DNA from: an uncultured Dehalococcoidia bacterium
GTDB taxonomy: Bacteria; Chloroflexota; Dehalococcoidia; Lucifugimonadales; UBA3495
Direction: 5' to 3'
DNA: 64,000 bases
Assembly: GCA_958295765.1 (NCBI GenBank)
Contig: CATQHB010000002.1
Span: forward strand, 1,314,091 to 1,378,090
Made by a program: the position numbers and the translations under genes. Positions 18,172 to 26,246 of the stretch are shown here, one piece after another. Position 1 is the stretch's first letter. The number at the start of each line of letters is the position of its first letter. The notes beneath the pieces were generated by a model, which made no database searches, was not told the DNA's origin, and saw only the letters and a program-made list of their open reading frames with translations.

Positions 18172-18255
18172 CCGCTCATGGTGAGCTTGTCGAACCACCC
18201 TTCCGTATCCGGCGATTCCATTCAGTTCATCCTTCGACCGGCTCAGGATGAGCGG
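18172..18255. repeat. Palindromic family-2 repeat
   Basis: Left arm CCGCTCATGGTGAGCTTGTC and right arm CGACCGGCTCAGGATGAGCG around a longer, diverged centre. Confidence 0.8.
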
Positions 18256-18271
18256 ATCGGTACGGTACGGG

Positions 18272-18601
18272 CTAGTCCGCCGGGGGGCGCTTTTCCCACT
18301 TCTCCGGGGCCGGATAAACCGGGGTTGCCAGGCGGCGGACGTTTTCCGTAGCGAACCAGTCGGCTACCTCGGCCCGCCACTTGGTATAATGGGGCGCGGC
18401 CCGGTGGGCTTCCACCGCCGCCTCGTCCTGGTAAACCTCGTACAGGTGGATGCGGTTTTCGTCCTCGTTGTCCTGGAGCACGTCAAAGCGCAGGCATCCC
18501 GGCTCATCATTGTTGGAGCCGCGGGCATCCCCCATCATTGATTCCATAAACTGTTCCTTGAAACCGGGCTTGATGTTTACCGTTACAATCAGGGCAATCA
18601 T
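18272..18601 (-). CDS. Antibiotic biosynthesis monooxygenase (ABM) domain protein
   Basis: The 109-residue protein has the dimeric ferredoxin-like ABM fold of YgiN-type quinol monooxygenases: MIALIVTVNIKPGFKEQFME, GCLRFDVLQDNEDENRIHLYEVYQDEAAVEAH split across 50-82, and HYTKWRAEVADW. Such proteins act on quinones or small aromatics without cofactors, but many are uncharacterised. A strong AAGGAGG precedes ATG 18601. It is monocistronic. Confidence 0.85.
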   Translation of the reverse strand: MIALIVTVNIKPGFKEQFMESMMGDARGSNNDEPGCLRFDVLQDNEDENRIHLYEVYQDEAAVEAHRAAPHYTKWRAEVADWFATENVRRLATPVYPAPEKWEKRPPAD

Positions 18602-18807
18602 TTTCCCTCCTTGACATAATCGCTAACTTCCCGTACCGGGAGGTCGCCAACTCCTTGCCTTACCGGTGGGTGTTGGATGACCATTCACCTATCAGCAAAG
18701 GCTTCCCGGAGCGGACGAATCAGGGCAATTATATCCGGGGCCTACTTTCAAGGCAAGCTGGAACGGGCGGAGTGCCGGACTTTTCGGTTCCCGCCGGAAC
18801 AACTACC

Positions 18808-18931
18808 CCGCTCATCCTGAGCCTGTCGAAGGATAAATAGATGGTTCGACAAGCTCACCATGAGCGGTTGCAGACTCACCATGAGCGGTTGCAGACTCAC
18901 CTGAGCGGTTGCAGACTCACCATGAGCGGTT
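18808..18931. repeat. Family-2 palindrome expanded into a short tandem array
   Basis: A palindrome at 18808-18867 runs into four tandem units of about 21 bp (18854-18931), each containing CTCACCATGAGCGGTTGCAG; the third unit has lost one base. It occupies the middle of the gene-free stretch 18602-19081; 18602-18800 shows nothing recognisable, and 18925-18965 recurs near 48755-48795. Confidence 0.85.
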
Positions 18932-18982
18932 ATTGTTATTGGCATTGACTTTGCGCCGGCCCTGGACACTGACATAGGGCGG

Positions 18983-19011
18983 ATGACAGGGGGACTTGGG
19001 CGTTGTAGAAT
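18983..19011 (+). promoter_or_regulatory. Promoter of the selenocysteine-glutaredoxin operon
   Basis: ATGACA (18983-18988), a 17-nt spacer and TAGAAT (19006-19011), each one mismatch from consensus. The predicted start near 19018 gives a leader of about 64 nt to ATG 19082. Confidence 0.55.
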
Positions 19012-19069
19012 GGCAATAATCGGGAGTGGGCAGCGACTACACTACAACTTGGATACTACAACCTTGACC

Positions 19070-19075
19070 AGGAGG
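19070..19075 (+). promoter_or_regulatory. Shine-Dalgarno of the interrupted glutaredoxin-like gene
   Basis: AGGAGG ends 6 nt before ATG 19082. A perfect site in front of what looks like a 12-codon ORF argues that translation continues through the TGA. Confidence 0.8.
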
Positions 19076-19081
19076 CTGATA

Positions 19082-19297
19082 ATGGCAGATATTCCGGTGG
19101 TTTACACCCTTACCGTGTGACCGGCCTCCGACCGGTTGCGCGACGCGTGGCGTCGCCAGGGCATTGAGTATGATGAGCGTCGGGTTGACCAGAGCCAGGA
19201 TACCCTGGATGAGGCTCTGCTCTACGGCGACTCGGTTCCGATAATCCTGTACCCGGACGGCCGGGTGGAGATTGGCTTTGAGGGCCACCGGGGTTGA
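19082..19297 (+). CDS. Putative selenocysteine-containing glutaredoxin-like protein (TGA at codon 13 read as Sec)
   Basis: Reading through TGA 19118-19120 gives a 71-residue thioredoxin-fold protein: strand VVYTLTV, then U-P-A-S (Sec13), helix DRLRDAWRRQ, strand GIEYDERRVD, helix, SVPIILYPDGRVEIGFEG with the cis-Pro (VP) motif and a C-terminal Gly region. This is the glutaredoxin/NrdH layout, with Sec exactly at the first catalytic Cys and Ser at the second (UxxS, monothiol-like). It has its own promoter and Shine-Dalgarno, a hairpin 19 nt after the TGA, and a thioredoxin-family gene downstream. TGA is a normal stop elsewhere here, including at this gene's own end. Alternatives are a Cys-to-TGA sequencing error or a pseudogene. 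Confidence 0.8.
19140..19156 (+). promoter_or_regulatory. Candidate bacterial SECIS hairpin
   Basis: GCGACGC / GTG / GCGTCGC forms a perfect 7-bp stem with a 3-nt loop. The loop starts 26 nt after the TGA and begins with G. This fits the known bacterial SECIS pattern: a small hairpin just after the UGA, with an early G in the apical loop. It overlaps coding codons, as bacterial SECIS elements do. Confidence 0.65.
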
Positions 19298-19390
19298 GAA
19301 ATCGGCTGACGGCCGGTTGGCCGTCCCGGTAGCTTTCCCGACTCGGATCGGCAGAATTTCAGTGAAAACGGCTCAGTCAGGAGGAGCGTA

Positions 19391-19978
19391 ATGACCAGTG
19401 AAACCAGCGTAGTTACCCCCAACCGGTTCAGTGAAGGGTTCACTCACGCCGACTATATGGCCCAGATTAACGTGAACAAGGACCGGATGGAGACCTTTTA
19501 CCAGAACTTTCAGGTAACCCCGGAGGATGCCGCCGCCCTGAAGGAACTGGTGGGCAACCCCAACGGCCCGGCCAAAATGCTGGTGCTGTGTGAGGACTGG
19601 TGCGGCGACGTGGTGCGCGGCCTGCCGGTGCTGGCGCGCATAACCGAAGCGGCCGGCTGGGAAATGCGGGTGTTCCCCCGGGACCAGCATCACGACATAA
19701 TGAACGAGTTCTTGAAGGACGGGCAGTGGATGTCCATTCCCACCGCCGTCTTTTACACCGCCGACCACCGCTACATCTGCCATTGGATTGAGCGGCCGGC
19801 GTCGGCGGAAAGGGAGATTGGGGAGATTGAGGCAGGGATTCGCGCCGAAAACCCGGACATCAGCGAGCAGGACTTTGGCCGGGAGCGCCGCGCCCGCACT
19901 GCGGCCCGGGCCGAGGCCTGGCAGCAAGCCTCCGTAGAGGAAATTATCGCCCTGCTCAACAACTCCATAAGCGGCTAA
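19391..19978 (+). CDS. Thioredoxin family protein (Thioredoxin_9-like)
   Basis: The 195-residue cytosolic protein has an N-terminal helical part, then the thioredoxin-fold core MLVLCEDWCGDVVRGLPVLA with Cys67 and Cys71 (CEDWC; WCGD rather than WCGPC), the FPRDQHHDIMNEFL segment, and a cis-Pro motif MSIPTAVFYT. A charged C-terminal helix follows. It lies 93 nt after the Sec-glutaredoxin-like gene with its own GGAGG site, so the two probably form a redox operon. Its target is unknown. Confidence 0.85.
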   Translation: MTSETSVVTPNRFSEGFTHADYMAQINVNKDRMETFYQNFQVTPEDAAALKELVGNPNGPAKMLVLCEDWCGDVVRGLPVLARITEAAGWEMRVFPRDQHHDIMNEFLKDGQWMSIPTAVFYTADHRYICHWIERPASAEREIGEIEAGIRAENPDISEQDFGRERRARTAARAEAWQQASVEEIIALLNNSISG

Positions 19979-20010
19979 CCGCCGGGAGCATCAAGCCCTT
20001 GGACAATTTT

Positions 20011-20044
20011 CCGGGGCCGTTGTCGCGGTTGACAACGGCCCCGG
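20011..20044 (+). terminator. Terminator of the redox operon
   Basis: Perfect 14-bp stem CCGGGGCCGTTGTC/GACAACGGCCCCGG with a 6-nt loop, followed by TTGGTATTCTT. Confidence 0.65.
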
Positions 20045-20109
20045 TTGGTATTCTTGGCCCGCCATTTCCCTGCTAACCGGGTGCGCCGGCCGGTTGAATT
20101 AAACCGGGT

Positions 20110-21105
20110 TCAGCCGACGGCCAGCCCGCGGATTTCCCTGGCCCTCTCCGGCAGTTCGTAGCTGGTCCAGGTGGCCCCGTCGTCCAGGGAACCGAAAACC
20201 TGCCCGTCCCGGGCGGCACAGAAAATGTGCTCCGGCGTCCGGGGGTTCACCCGAACCGCCATCATCGTGCTATTGGCGGTGATTCCCCGATCCACCCGCT
20301 CAAAGGTCTTGAACAGGTCCCGGCTGCGGTAGAGGGCGCCTTGCTTGCTGCGGGCGGCGGCGCCAATGGAGACGTAGAGCATATTCGGGTCATGGGGAGC
20401 GGCGTACAGGTCCCGGGTGTAAGTAATCTCGGAGAACTGCCCGAAGTTTATCGGCAGCCACTCGCTGCCCCGATCCGGCCCGATAAAGGGGCCGACCCTG
20501 GTGGTGATGAACACGGTGCGCGGCGAGGCGGCGGTGCACTGTACGCCGTGCAGGTCCAGGGTGTCCTCACTGGGGGCCAGGGAGCCGGTAATTTCATCCC
20601 AGCTATCGCCCCCGTCAACGCTGCGCAAGACCCCGGCCACCTCCAGGGCGGCGTACATCTCATCAGGAAAGTTGGGGTCGGCGGTCAGGCCAATAACCCG
20701 CGTGGGGAAGGCCATGCTCACCTCATTGGAACCGAGGGGAAAGGCCAGCTTTTGCCAGGAATCGCCGCCGTTGCGACTGCGGTACAGTTCCCCCGGCGCG
20801 GTGCCGGCGTACATCACGTTGGGGTCCCGGGGCCGGAACAGGAAAGTCCAGACCGGCGGGGCCAGTTTCGGGTAGTCCAGCTTTTCCCAGTGGTCGCCCC
20901 GGTCGGCGCTGCGGTAGGGGCCGTCCTGGGTGCCGGCGTAGATAACCTGCGGATTGCTGGGGTGGACGGCCAGCCCCGGAACTATCGGGTTTTCCGGCAG
21001 GCCGTTGGTCAGTTCCTCCCAATGGTCGGCCCCTGGGGACAGGCGGTAAAGGCCGCTGTTCTCGGCGCCGACATAGGCATAAGTGTTGTGATTGCTGGAA
21101 GTCAC
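20110..21105 (-). CDS. BNR/Asp-box repeat beta-propeller protein
   Basis: The 331 residues contain about six sialidase-type Asp-box motifs (SxDxGxxW): SADRGDHW, SRNGGDSW, SVDGGDSW, SRDLFKTF (decayed) and SLDDGATW, together with 'VIYAGT/VMYAGT' strands. This is the WD40/YVTN/BNR-like exo-alpha-sialidase-related fold. There is no signal peptide and no catalytic sialidase residues are evident, so a scaffold or unknown function is likely. The GTG start at 21105 has AGGAG 8 nt upstream; an overlapping ATG at 21110 is out of frame. Confidence 0.85.
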   Translation of the reverse strand: MTSSNHNTYAYVGAENSGLYRLSPGADHWEELTNGLPENPIVPGLAVHPSNPQVIYAGTQDGPYRSADRGDHWEKLDYPKLAPPVWTFLFRPRDPNVMYAGTAPGELYRSRNGGDSWQKLAFPLGSNEVSMAFPTRVIGLTADPNFPDEMYAALEVAGVLRSVDGGDSWDEITGSLAPSEDTLDLHGVQCTAASPRTVFITTRVGPFIGPDRGSEWLPINFGQFSEITYTRDLYAAPHDPNMLYVSIGAAARSKQGALYRSRDLFKTFERVDRGITANSTMMAVRVNPRTPEHIFCAARDGQVFGSLDDGATWTSYELPERAREIRGLAVG

Positions 21106-21298
21106 GGCATCATCTCCTTTTCTGAACTTGGCCCGGTAAAGGGGTGAGAGTCAACAATCTCTAATCACCCGGTAGGCTCAGCGCGGGTTAGGCAACCGGC
21201 GCCCTCACACCAAGTTAAGGATACCACAGATACCGACAAGCTACCCAACTTGCTCACGGTGAGCCGGGTAAGTGCCAAGTCTGCGCCAGGAACTAAAC

Positions 21299-21359
21299 CC
21301 GCTCATGGTGAGCTTGTCGAACCACCAATTCCATCCTTCGACAGGCTCAGGATGAGCGG
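21299..21359. repeat. Palindromic family-2 repeat
   Basis: Arms CCGCTCATGGTGAGCTTGTC and CGACAGGCTCAGGATGAGCG. With the hairpin at 21388-21413 it explains most of the gene-free stretch 21106-21448. Confidence 0.85.
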
Positions 21360-21387
21360 GGACAAAGGTAGGCTAGCTCAATGCACG

Positions 21388-21413
21388 AAGGGCGGGTTTT
21401 TCAACCCGCCCTT
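21388..21413 (-). terminator. Terminator-like hairpin after purS
   Basis: AAGGGCGGGTT/AACCCGCCCTT around a TTTC loop. It is 35 nt past the purS stop and would close the purine transcript. Confidence 0.55.
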
Positions 21414-21448
21414 ACACCGATGATAATGCCAATCCACGTTGAGAGTCC

Positions 21449-21715
21449 CTAACCCCCCGGCCGGGGGCTGGCCTCCTCCAACTCGAAGCGAAACTCCTCA
21501 ATGACCGGGTTAGCCAGCAGTTCCCGGCACATTTCGGTAACTTTGGCCTCTGCTTGAGAACGTTCCGGCGCGGCAATCCTGACTTCCAGGTACTTGCCGA
21601 CGCGCACCTCCTCCACCGAATCAAAGCCCAGGCTTTTCAACCCGCCCAGCACCGTGATTCCTTGGGGGTCGTTGACCGTCGGTTTAAGGGTCACGTAAAC
21701 CTTAGCCAGGTACAA
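21449..21715 (-). CDS. purS: Phosphoribosylformylglycinamidine synthase subunit PurS
   Basis: PurS bridges PurQ and PurL in step 4 of purine synthesis. The 88 residues match the family: AKVYVTLKPTVNDPQGITVL, LKSLGFDSVEEVRVGKYLEV, and CRELLANPVIEEFRFEL. It is the last gene of the minus-strand purine cluster. The start is TTG with AGGGA before it. PurQ and PurL are not in the window, which is unusual since they normally follow purS. Confidence 0.94.
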   Translation of the reverse strand: MYLAKVYVTLKPTVNDPQGITVLGGLKSLGFDSVEEVRVGKYLEVRIAAPERSQAEAKVTEMCRELLANPVIEEFRFELEEASPRPGG

Positions 21716-21769
21716 TCCCTAATCCCCGCCCCATACCTTCCCGAATCAGGACATCGGCAAGGGCTTAAC

Positions 21770-22438
21770 TTAATTCGTTATCCCGCTGCTGGTGCAGGGC
21801 GCGCCGTTGGGGAACTCCGGCCCCAGGGTGCCGGAATAGTGGCGGAAAAAGGCCTCAATCCGGGCCTCATCCACCCCCTGCATCGTGTCCAGGACGCCCC
21901 AGGCGGACAGGGCAACGGTGCCTTCCGGTATCCGGTCGTAGAATCGGGTAACCGCCCACGCCGGGGCCAGCTCAAAGTTGTCCATAAACTCTTTCAGCTG
22001 AGCCACTTCTTCGGCGGTTGCCAGATTGTAGCTGACCACGATGTTGCCGTGTTCCAGGTTGTGGACGATGCGCTCATCGGGCAGGCCGTCGGCATAGAAA
22101 CCACAGCGCGCCCACCAGTCCCAATGGTCGCCGGAGGTGGGCGGCGTCGTGCTGTAGTTCACGTTCTGGTTTTCCGGGACGTGCTGGCGGGTGGACATTA
22201 TCGTCTGGACTTCGCCGACGCCTTCGACGTAGTCAGCGCTGCTGCCGGCGCCGCCGTTAGCGCCCGGTAGAACGCCGGCCAGGCCGCCAATGGCGAATCC
22301 GGCGATCACCAGAAAGGCGATGATGGCCGAGGCGGCGACGTACCAGTAGTTGGTCTTTTTTCTAGGTTGAGTGATTGCCATATCCGCAGCGCGGCCCCGG
22401 TTGGGGTTCCTGCGCCGGCGGCGGCGCGATTCGGGCAA
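21770..22438 (-). CDS. DUF3105 domain protein, membrane-anchored
   Basis: The 222-residue protein has a basic N-terminus (RRRRRRNPNR), one transmembrane helix (VAASAIIAFLVIAGFAIGG), and a DUF3105 domain with the family's STTPPTSGDHW, HNLEHGNIVVSYN and RFYDRIPEGTVALSAWG motifs. The conserved His/Cys residues hint at a metal site, but function is unknown. TTG 22438 is chosen because GGGAGG lies 8 nt before it. It sits between purC and purS with short gaps. Confidence 0.88.
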   Translation of the reverse strand: MPESRRRRRRNPNRGRAADMAITQPRKKTNYWYVAASAIIAFLVIAGFAIGGLAGVLPGANGGAGSSADYVEGVGEVQTIMSTRQHVPENQNVNYSTTPPTSGDHWDWWARCGFYADGLPDERIVHNLEHGNIVVSYNLATAEEVAQLKEFMDNFELAPAWAVTRFYDRIPEGTVALSAWGVLDTMQGVDEARIEAFFRHYSGTLGPEFPNGAPCTSSGITN

Positions 22439-22464
22439 TTCCGTTACCTCCCGTTGTTAGAGGG

Positions 22465-23376
22465 CTAACTGTTGACGGTCTGGAGTTCCAGCCCGGTGAG
22501 CCGGTGATAGGCCGCCATATACCGCTCGGTGGTTCTGGCGATTACCTCATCGGGCAGTCCCGGGGCCGGCGGTTCCTGGTCCCAACCCTGTTCCACCAGC
22601 CAGTCCCGGACGAATTGTTTATCGTAGTTGGGCTGGGACTTGCCGGGGGCGTAGCCTTCCAGGTCCCAGAACCGGCTGGAGTCCGGGGTCAGCAGTTCGT
22701 CAATCAGAATCAACTGGCCGTCGAGCAGGCCAAACTCCATTTTGGTGTCGGCCAAGATGATGCCCCGTTCTCTGGCGTAATCGTGGGCAAAACTATAAAC
22801 CTCCTGGCTGGCCTGGGCCAGGCGTTGGGCCATTTCCGCCCCGACCATATCGACCACTTCCTGGTCGGACATATTCTGGTCATGCCCTTCCTCGGCCTTG
22901 GTCGTCGGCGTGAAAATCGGTTCGGGAAACTCCATTCCCTCCACCAGGCCGGCGGGCATGGGCTTGCCGGAGACGGTGCCTTGCCGCCGGTATTCGGCCC
23001 AGGCGGAACCGGTGATGTAACCGCGCACGATGCACTCAATATCAATCCGCTCGGCCCGTTTGACCACCATTGCCTGGCTTGCCAGTTCCGGGGACACGCC
23101 GGCCAACTCCGGGTTGCTTTGCAGCAGGGGCGCGGCAGCCTCCGCATCGGCCAGGGCCACCAGGTGATTGGGAATCAGGTGGCTGGTTTTGTCAAACCAG
23201 AAGCCGGAAATCCGGTTCAGGACCAGCCCCTTGTGGGGAATCCCGTTGGGCAGCACCACGTCAAAGGCGGAGATGCGGTCGGTGGCGACCATCAACAGCA
23301 AGTCGGCGTTGACGACATAGGTATCCCGCACCTTGCCCCGGTGCAGGAGGTTGGGGAGTCCGGTTTCAATCAGCAT
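22465..23376 (-). CDS. purC: SAICAR synthetase
   Basis: PurC joins CAIR and aspartate using ATP in step 8 of purine synthesis. The 303 residues show LLHRGKVRDTYVV, DRISAFDVVLPNGIPHKG, IECIVRGYITGSAWAEY, and LADTKMEFGLLDGQLILIDE, the hallmark order of the longer SAICAR synthetases. It lies directly after purB in the cluster. Confidence 0.96.
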   Translation of the reverse strand: MLIETGLPNLLHRGKVRDTYVVNADLLLMVATDRISAFDVVLPNGIPHKGLVLNRISGFWFDKTSHLIPNHLVALADAEAAAPLLQSNPELAGVSPELASQAMVVKRAERIDIECIVRGYITGSAWAEYRRQGTVSGKPMPAGLVEGMEFPEPIFTPTTKAEEGHDQNMSDQEVVDMVGAEMAQRLAQASQEVYSFAHDYARERGIILADTKMEFGLLDGQLILIDELLTPDSSRFWDLEGYAPGKSQPNYDKQFVRDWLVEQGWDQEPPAPGLPDEVIARTTERYMAAYHRLTGLELQTVNS

Positions 23377-23487
23377 ACATCAATCCTGTAATGATTATAG
23401 AATATCCGAAACCAATCGGGTAGGTTACCGTAGGTTACCGGGGCCGGCCGTTTCCGCTCCCGGTAAAATGCCAGCGGGGTTACCGGA

Positions 23488-24798
23488 TCAGGCCGACACG
23501 CCCGCCGGGAGCAGGCCAATGCGCTGAAAGGTGTCGTCCACGTAGCGGGTATAATACCGGTAATCGAACAGTTCCTCCAGGTCGGGTTCGGGCAGCCATT
23601 CCCGCGCCTCCGGGTCGGCCCGGAGCAAGTCCCGGAAATCCTCGCCGGTATCCCAACTCCGCATAGCGTTGCGCTGCACCACCTTATAGGCAGCCTCCCG
23701 GCCCAGGCCATGGTCCACCAGGGCCAGCAGCGCCCGCTGGCTGAACACCAGGCCCCGGCTGCTCTCTACGTTGGCCCACATCCGGTCGGCATTAACCCGC
23801 AGGTCTTTGACGATGCGGGTGAAAATGGACAGGATGTAGTCCAGGGCCAGGCAGGAATCGGGCAGAATTATCCGTTCCGCCGAGGAATGGCTGATGTCCC
23901 GCTCGCCCCACAGGGCCACGTTTTCCAGGGCGGTAACGCTGTGGCCGCGAATCAGCCGGGCCAGGCCGCAAATGCGCTCGGCCAACTCCGGGTTGCGCTT
24001 GTGGGGCATCGAGGAGGAACCGGTCTGCCCCTGGCCGAAGGGTTCCTCCAACTCATGCAGTTCGGTGCGTTGCAGGGAGCGGATTTCGGTGGCGAACTTT
24101 TCCAGGGACGCGGCAATCAGGGCCAGGGTGGTGATGAAGTGGGCGTAGCGGTCCCGCTGGATAATCTGATTGGAAACCGGGGCCACTTCCAGCCCCAGCC
24201 GCTGGCAGACCTTTTCCTCTACCGACGGGGGGATAGTGGCGTGGGTGCCGACCGCGCCGGAAATCTTGCCCACCCGGATGGACTCGACGGCCTCCTGTAA
24301 ACGGGCCTGCTGGCGGCGCAGTTCCTCCCACCAGAGGGCCATTTTCAGCCCGAAGGTCATCGGCTCGGCGTGAACCCCGTGGGTGCGCCCCATCATTATG
24401 GTGTCCTTGTAGGCCACCGCCTGCTTTTCCACCGCGGCGATTGCCTCCTCCAGGTCTTGCCGGAGCAGGTCGCCGGCCTCCACCATTTGCAGGCTTTGGG
24501 CGGTGTCCAGCATATCCGAGGAGGTCATTCCCAAGTGGAGCCAGCGCCCTTCCGCCCCGATTCCCTCGGTGATGGAGGTGAGAAAGGCGGTAACGTCGTG
24601 GCGGGTGGTCTCAAAAATCTCCATCATTCTTTGATGGTTATACTTGACCGGTCGGAGCAGGGTAATGTCCTCGGCGGGGATTACCCCGGCCTCGGCCCAA
24701 GCTTCGGCAACGGCCAGCTCAACTTGCAGCCACTTTTCGTACTTGTTTTCGTCCGACCAGACCCGTTTCATCGCCGGTCGGGAATAGCGGTCAATCAA
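23488..24798 (-). CDS. purB: Adenylosuccinate lyase
   Basis: PurB cleaves SAICAR and adenylosuccinate, releasing fumarate. The 436 residues include [38 protein letters not shown] (active-site His), and the signature [21 protein letters not shown] 24798 has AGGAGG 8 nt upstream and matches the family N-terminus. It is followed by purC. Confidence 0.96.
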   Translation of the reverse strand: MIDRYSRPAMKRVWSDENKYEKWLQVELAVAEAWAEAGVIPAEDITLLRPVKYNHQRMMEIFETTRHDVTAFLTSITEGIGAEGRWLHLGMTSSDMLDTAQSLQMVEAGDLLRQDLEEAIAAVEKQAVAYKDTIMMGRTHGVHAEPMTFGLKMALWWEELRRQQARLQEAVESIRVGKISGAVGTHATIPPSVEEKVCQRLGLEVAPVSNQIIQRDRYAHFITTLALIAASLEKFATEIRSLQRTELHELEEPFGQGQTGSSSMPHKRNPELAERICGLARLIRGHSVTALENVALWGERDISHSSAERIILPDSCLALDYILSIFTRIVKDLRVNADRMWANVESSRGLVFSQRALLALVDHGLGREAAYKVVQRNAMRSWDTGEDFRDLLRADPEAREWLPEPDLEELFDYRYYTRYVDDTFQRIGLLPAGVSA

Positions 24799-24841
24799 AT
24801 CCGGTTCCTCCTGGATTTTGGCCTATCTCTAATTATCCGGC

Positions 24842-25033
24842 TTAACGCTTTCCCTTGCCACTCAAAGACCAGATAAGGGCAATAATCCATCCGATTACCG
24901 TTGCGCCAAATAAAAGGTTCACGGCAAAGATGCCGCACCCGTCATTCCTGCCGCGTATCATAACAATAATCGTGGGCAGGAAATAAATCGGTACAACCAC
25001 CGCGATAATAAGCGCTAAGTATAACCCGTCCAT
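24842..25033 (-). CDS. Superinfection-immunity (Imm) family membrane protein
   Basis: The 63 residues have two membrane segments separated by a short charged loop: ALIIAVVVPIYFLPTIIVMI, RGRNDGCG, then IFAVNLLFGATVIGWIIALI. This closely follows the Imm_superinfect family, named for T4 Imm, which blocks DNA entry of a second phage. Chromosomal members are common and mostly untested, so an anti-phage role is not shown. It lies between the HAD and purB genes. Confidence 0.82.
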   Translation of the reverse strand: MDGLYLALIIAVVVPIYFLPTIIVMIRGRNDGCGIFAVNLLFGATVIGWIIALIWSLSGKGKR

Positions 25034-25050
25034 GCTTTGTGGATTAACTC

Positions 25051-25713
25051 CTACTCCGGGCTTGCCCCCGCAAGGGGAAACTCGCGCACCGCCGCCAGCA
25101 CGTCGCCAAAGTCGCTAAAGGGACAAAAGGCAATATCCTGCCGCCGGCACTCCTCGGCCAGGAAACTATGGGCAAAGACGGTATCGGCCCTTTCCGCCGC
25201 CTCAAAATCGGAGCGGCCGTCGCCCACGTAAATCACGTGGTAGCCCAATTGCCGGTAGCGGTCAACGATAAGACCCTTGGAATTGCCCCGTTCCGATTCC
25301 CCGGGATAGCTATGGTGGTAATAATAGGTGATTCCCCCGGGGGTAAAACGGGTGTTGACGCAATACAACGGCACTTCGGGAAAGCCGGCCTGCTCCAGCA
25401 CCGCCTGGATGTAGAAGTCCAGGCCCAGGCTCACCACCGCCAGCGGGAAATTGCGCTCCCGGCATAAATCGTGCAGGGCGCCGAAATGGGGGCGCAAGCT
25501 GGCGTTTTCCTTGACGTAAGCCTGCATCGTTTCCCGGTCGGCCTTGATGTCGTTGAAGGTGATTTCCTGGTAGTCCTTCAACGAGAGTTCACCGGCGCGA
25601 AAGCGGGCGCGTACCCCTTCCCAGGTGGCGTCGCCAAACCGGTGCAACAGCATTTCCGCCACGTTCTGGACGGCGGCGGTGTCATCAAAGTCGGTGAGAA
25701 TAGCCGGAATCAA
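25051..25713 (-). CDS. HAD-IB family phosphatase (MtnX-like)
   Basis: The 220 residues carry HAD motif I as DFDDTAAVQN (Asp8, Asp10), motif II around VVSLGLDFYI, a Lys in NSKGLIVDRYRQLG, and motif IV YVGDGRSDFEAAERAD. The cap arrangement resembles MtnX/SerB-type phosphatases. The TTG start has AGGAA 7 nt before it. Its place between purE and purB is suggestive but does not set a substrate. Confidence 0.87.
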   Translation of the reverse strand: MIPAILTDFDDTAAVQNVAEMLLHRFGDATWEGVRARFRAGELSLKDYQEITFNDIKADRETMQAYVKENASLRPHFGALHDLCRERNFPLAVVSLGLDFYIQAVLEQAGFPEVPLYCVNTRFTPGGITYYYHHSYPGESERGNSKGLIVDRYRQLGYHVIYVGDGRSDFEAAERADTVFAHSFLAEECRRQDIAFCPFSDFGDVLAAVREFPLAGASPE

Positions 25714-25745
25714 GCTGACGTTCCTGCCTATCGCGCTTATCGTTC

Positions 25746-26204
25746 CTATCTTTCCCGCAACTGCCGGCGGTAATCCTCGTAAGCCTGCCGGATGTGGTCG
25801 TGGCGCAAGCCCAGGATTTCGGCGGCGAAAAAGGCGGCGTTGCGCGCGCCCCAGCCGCCGACGGCCATGCAGGCCACCGGAATACCGGGCGGCATCTGGG
25901 CGGTCGCCAGCAGGGAATCCATCCCGTTAAGTTCACTGGAGGCCAGGGGAATCCCGATTACCGGCAGGGTAGTCCAGGAGGCCAGGACGCCGCCCAGGGC
26001 CGCCGAGCCGCCGGCGGCGGAAATCAGCACCTCAATGCCCCGCTCCCGGGCGCTGGTCGCATACTCCTGCACCCGTTCCGGCGTCCGGTGAGCGGACATA
26101 ACCCGCACTTCGTAGTCAACCTTCAACTGTTCCAGGGTATCCAGCGTTTCCTTGACCACCGGCTCATCGGAAGCGCTGCCCATCACTACTCCAACTAATG
26201 GCAC
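25746..26204 (-). CDS. purE: N5-CAIR mutase
   Basis: PurE converts N5-CAIR to CAIR. The 152 residues show class I features: VVMGSASDEPVV, VMSAHRTPERV with the active-site His, and ALGGVLASWTTLPVIGIPL, plus the C-terminal GARNAAFFAAEIL. No purK is present in the window, so the N5-CAIR source must be encoded elsewhere. Confidence 0.95.
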   Translation of the reverse strand: MPLVGVVMGSASDEPVVKETLDTLEQLKVDYEVRVMSAHRTPERVQEYATSARERGIEVLISAAGGSAALGGVLASWTTLPVIGIPLASSELNGMDSLLATAQMPPGIPVACMAVGGWGARNAAFFAAEILGLRHDHIRQAYEDYRRQLRER

Positions 26205-26246
26205 GATTGTTTCCTCTCTACTTAAATTACTTAAACTGCTGGTGCG

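Noticed and set aside
18854-18931. Short repeats that might be a CRISPR array
   Set aside because: Units of about 21 bp follow each other with no unique spacers, and no cas genes are present.
19037-19288. Minus-strand ORF over the selenocysteine gene
   Set aside because: No Shine-Dalgarno or family match; the plus-strand reading shows the thioredoxin-fold pattern, promoter and SD.
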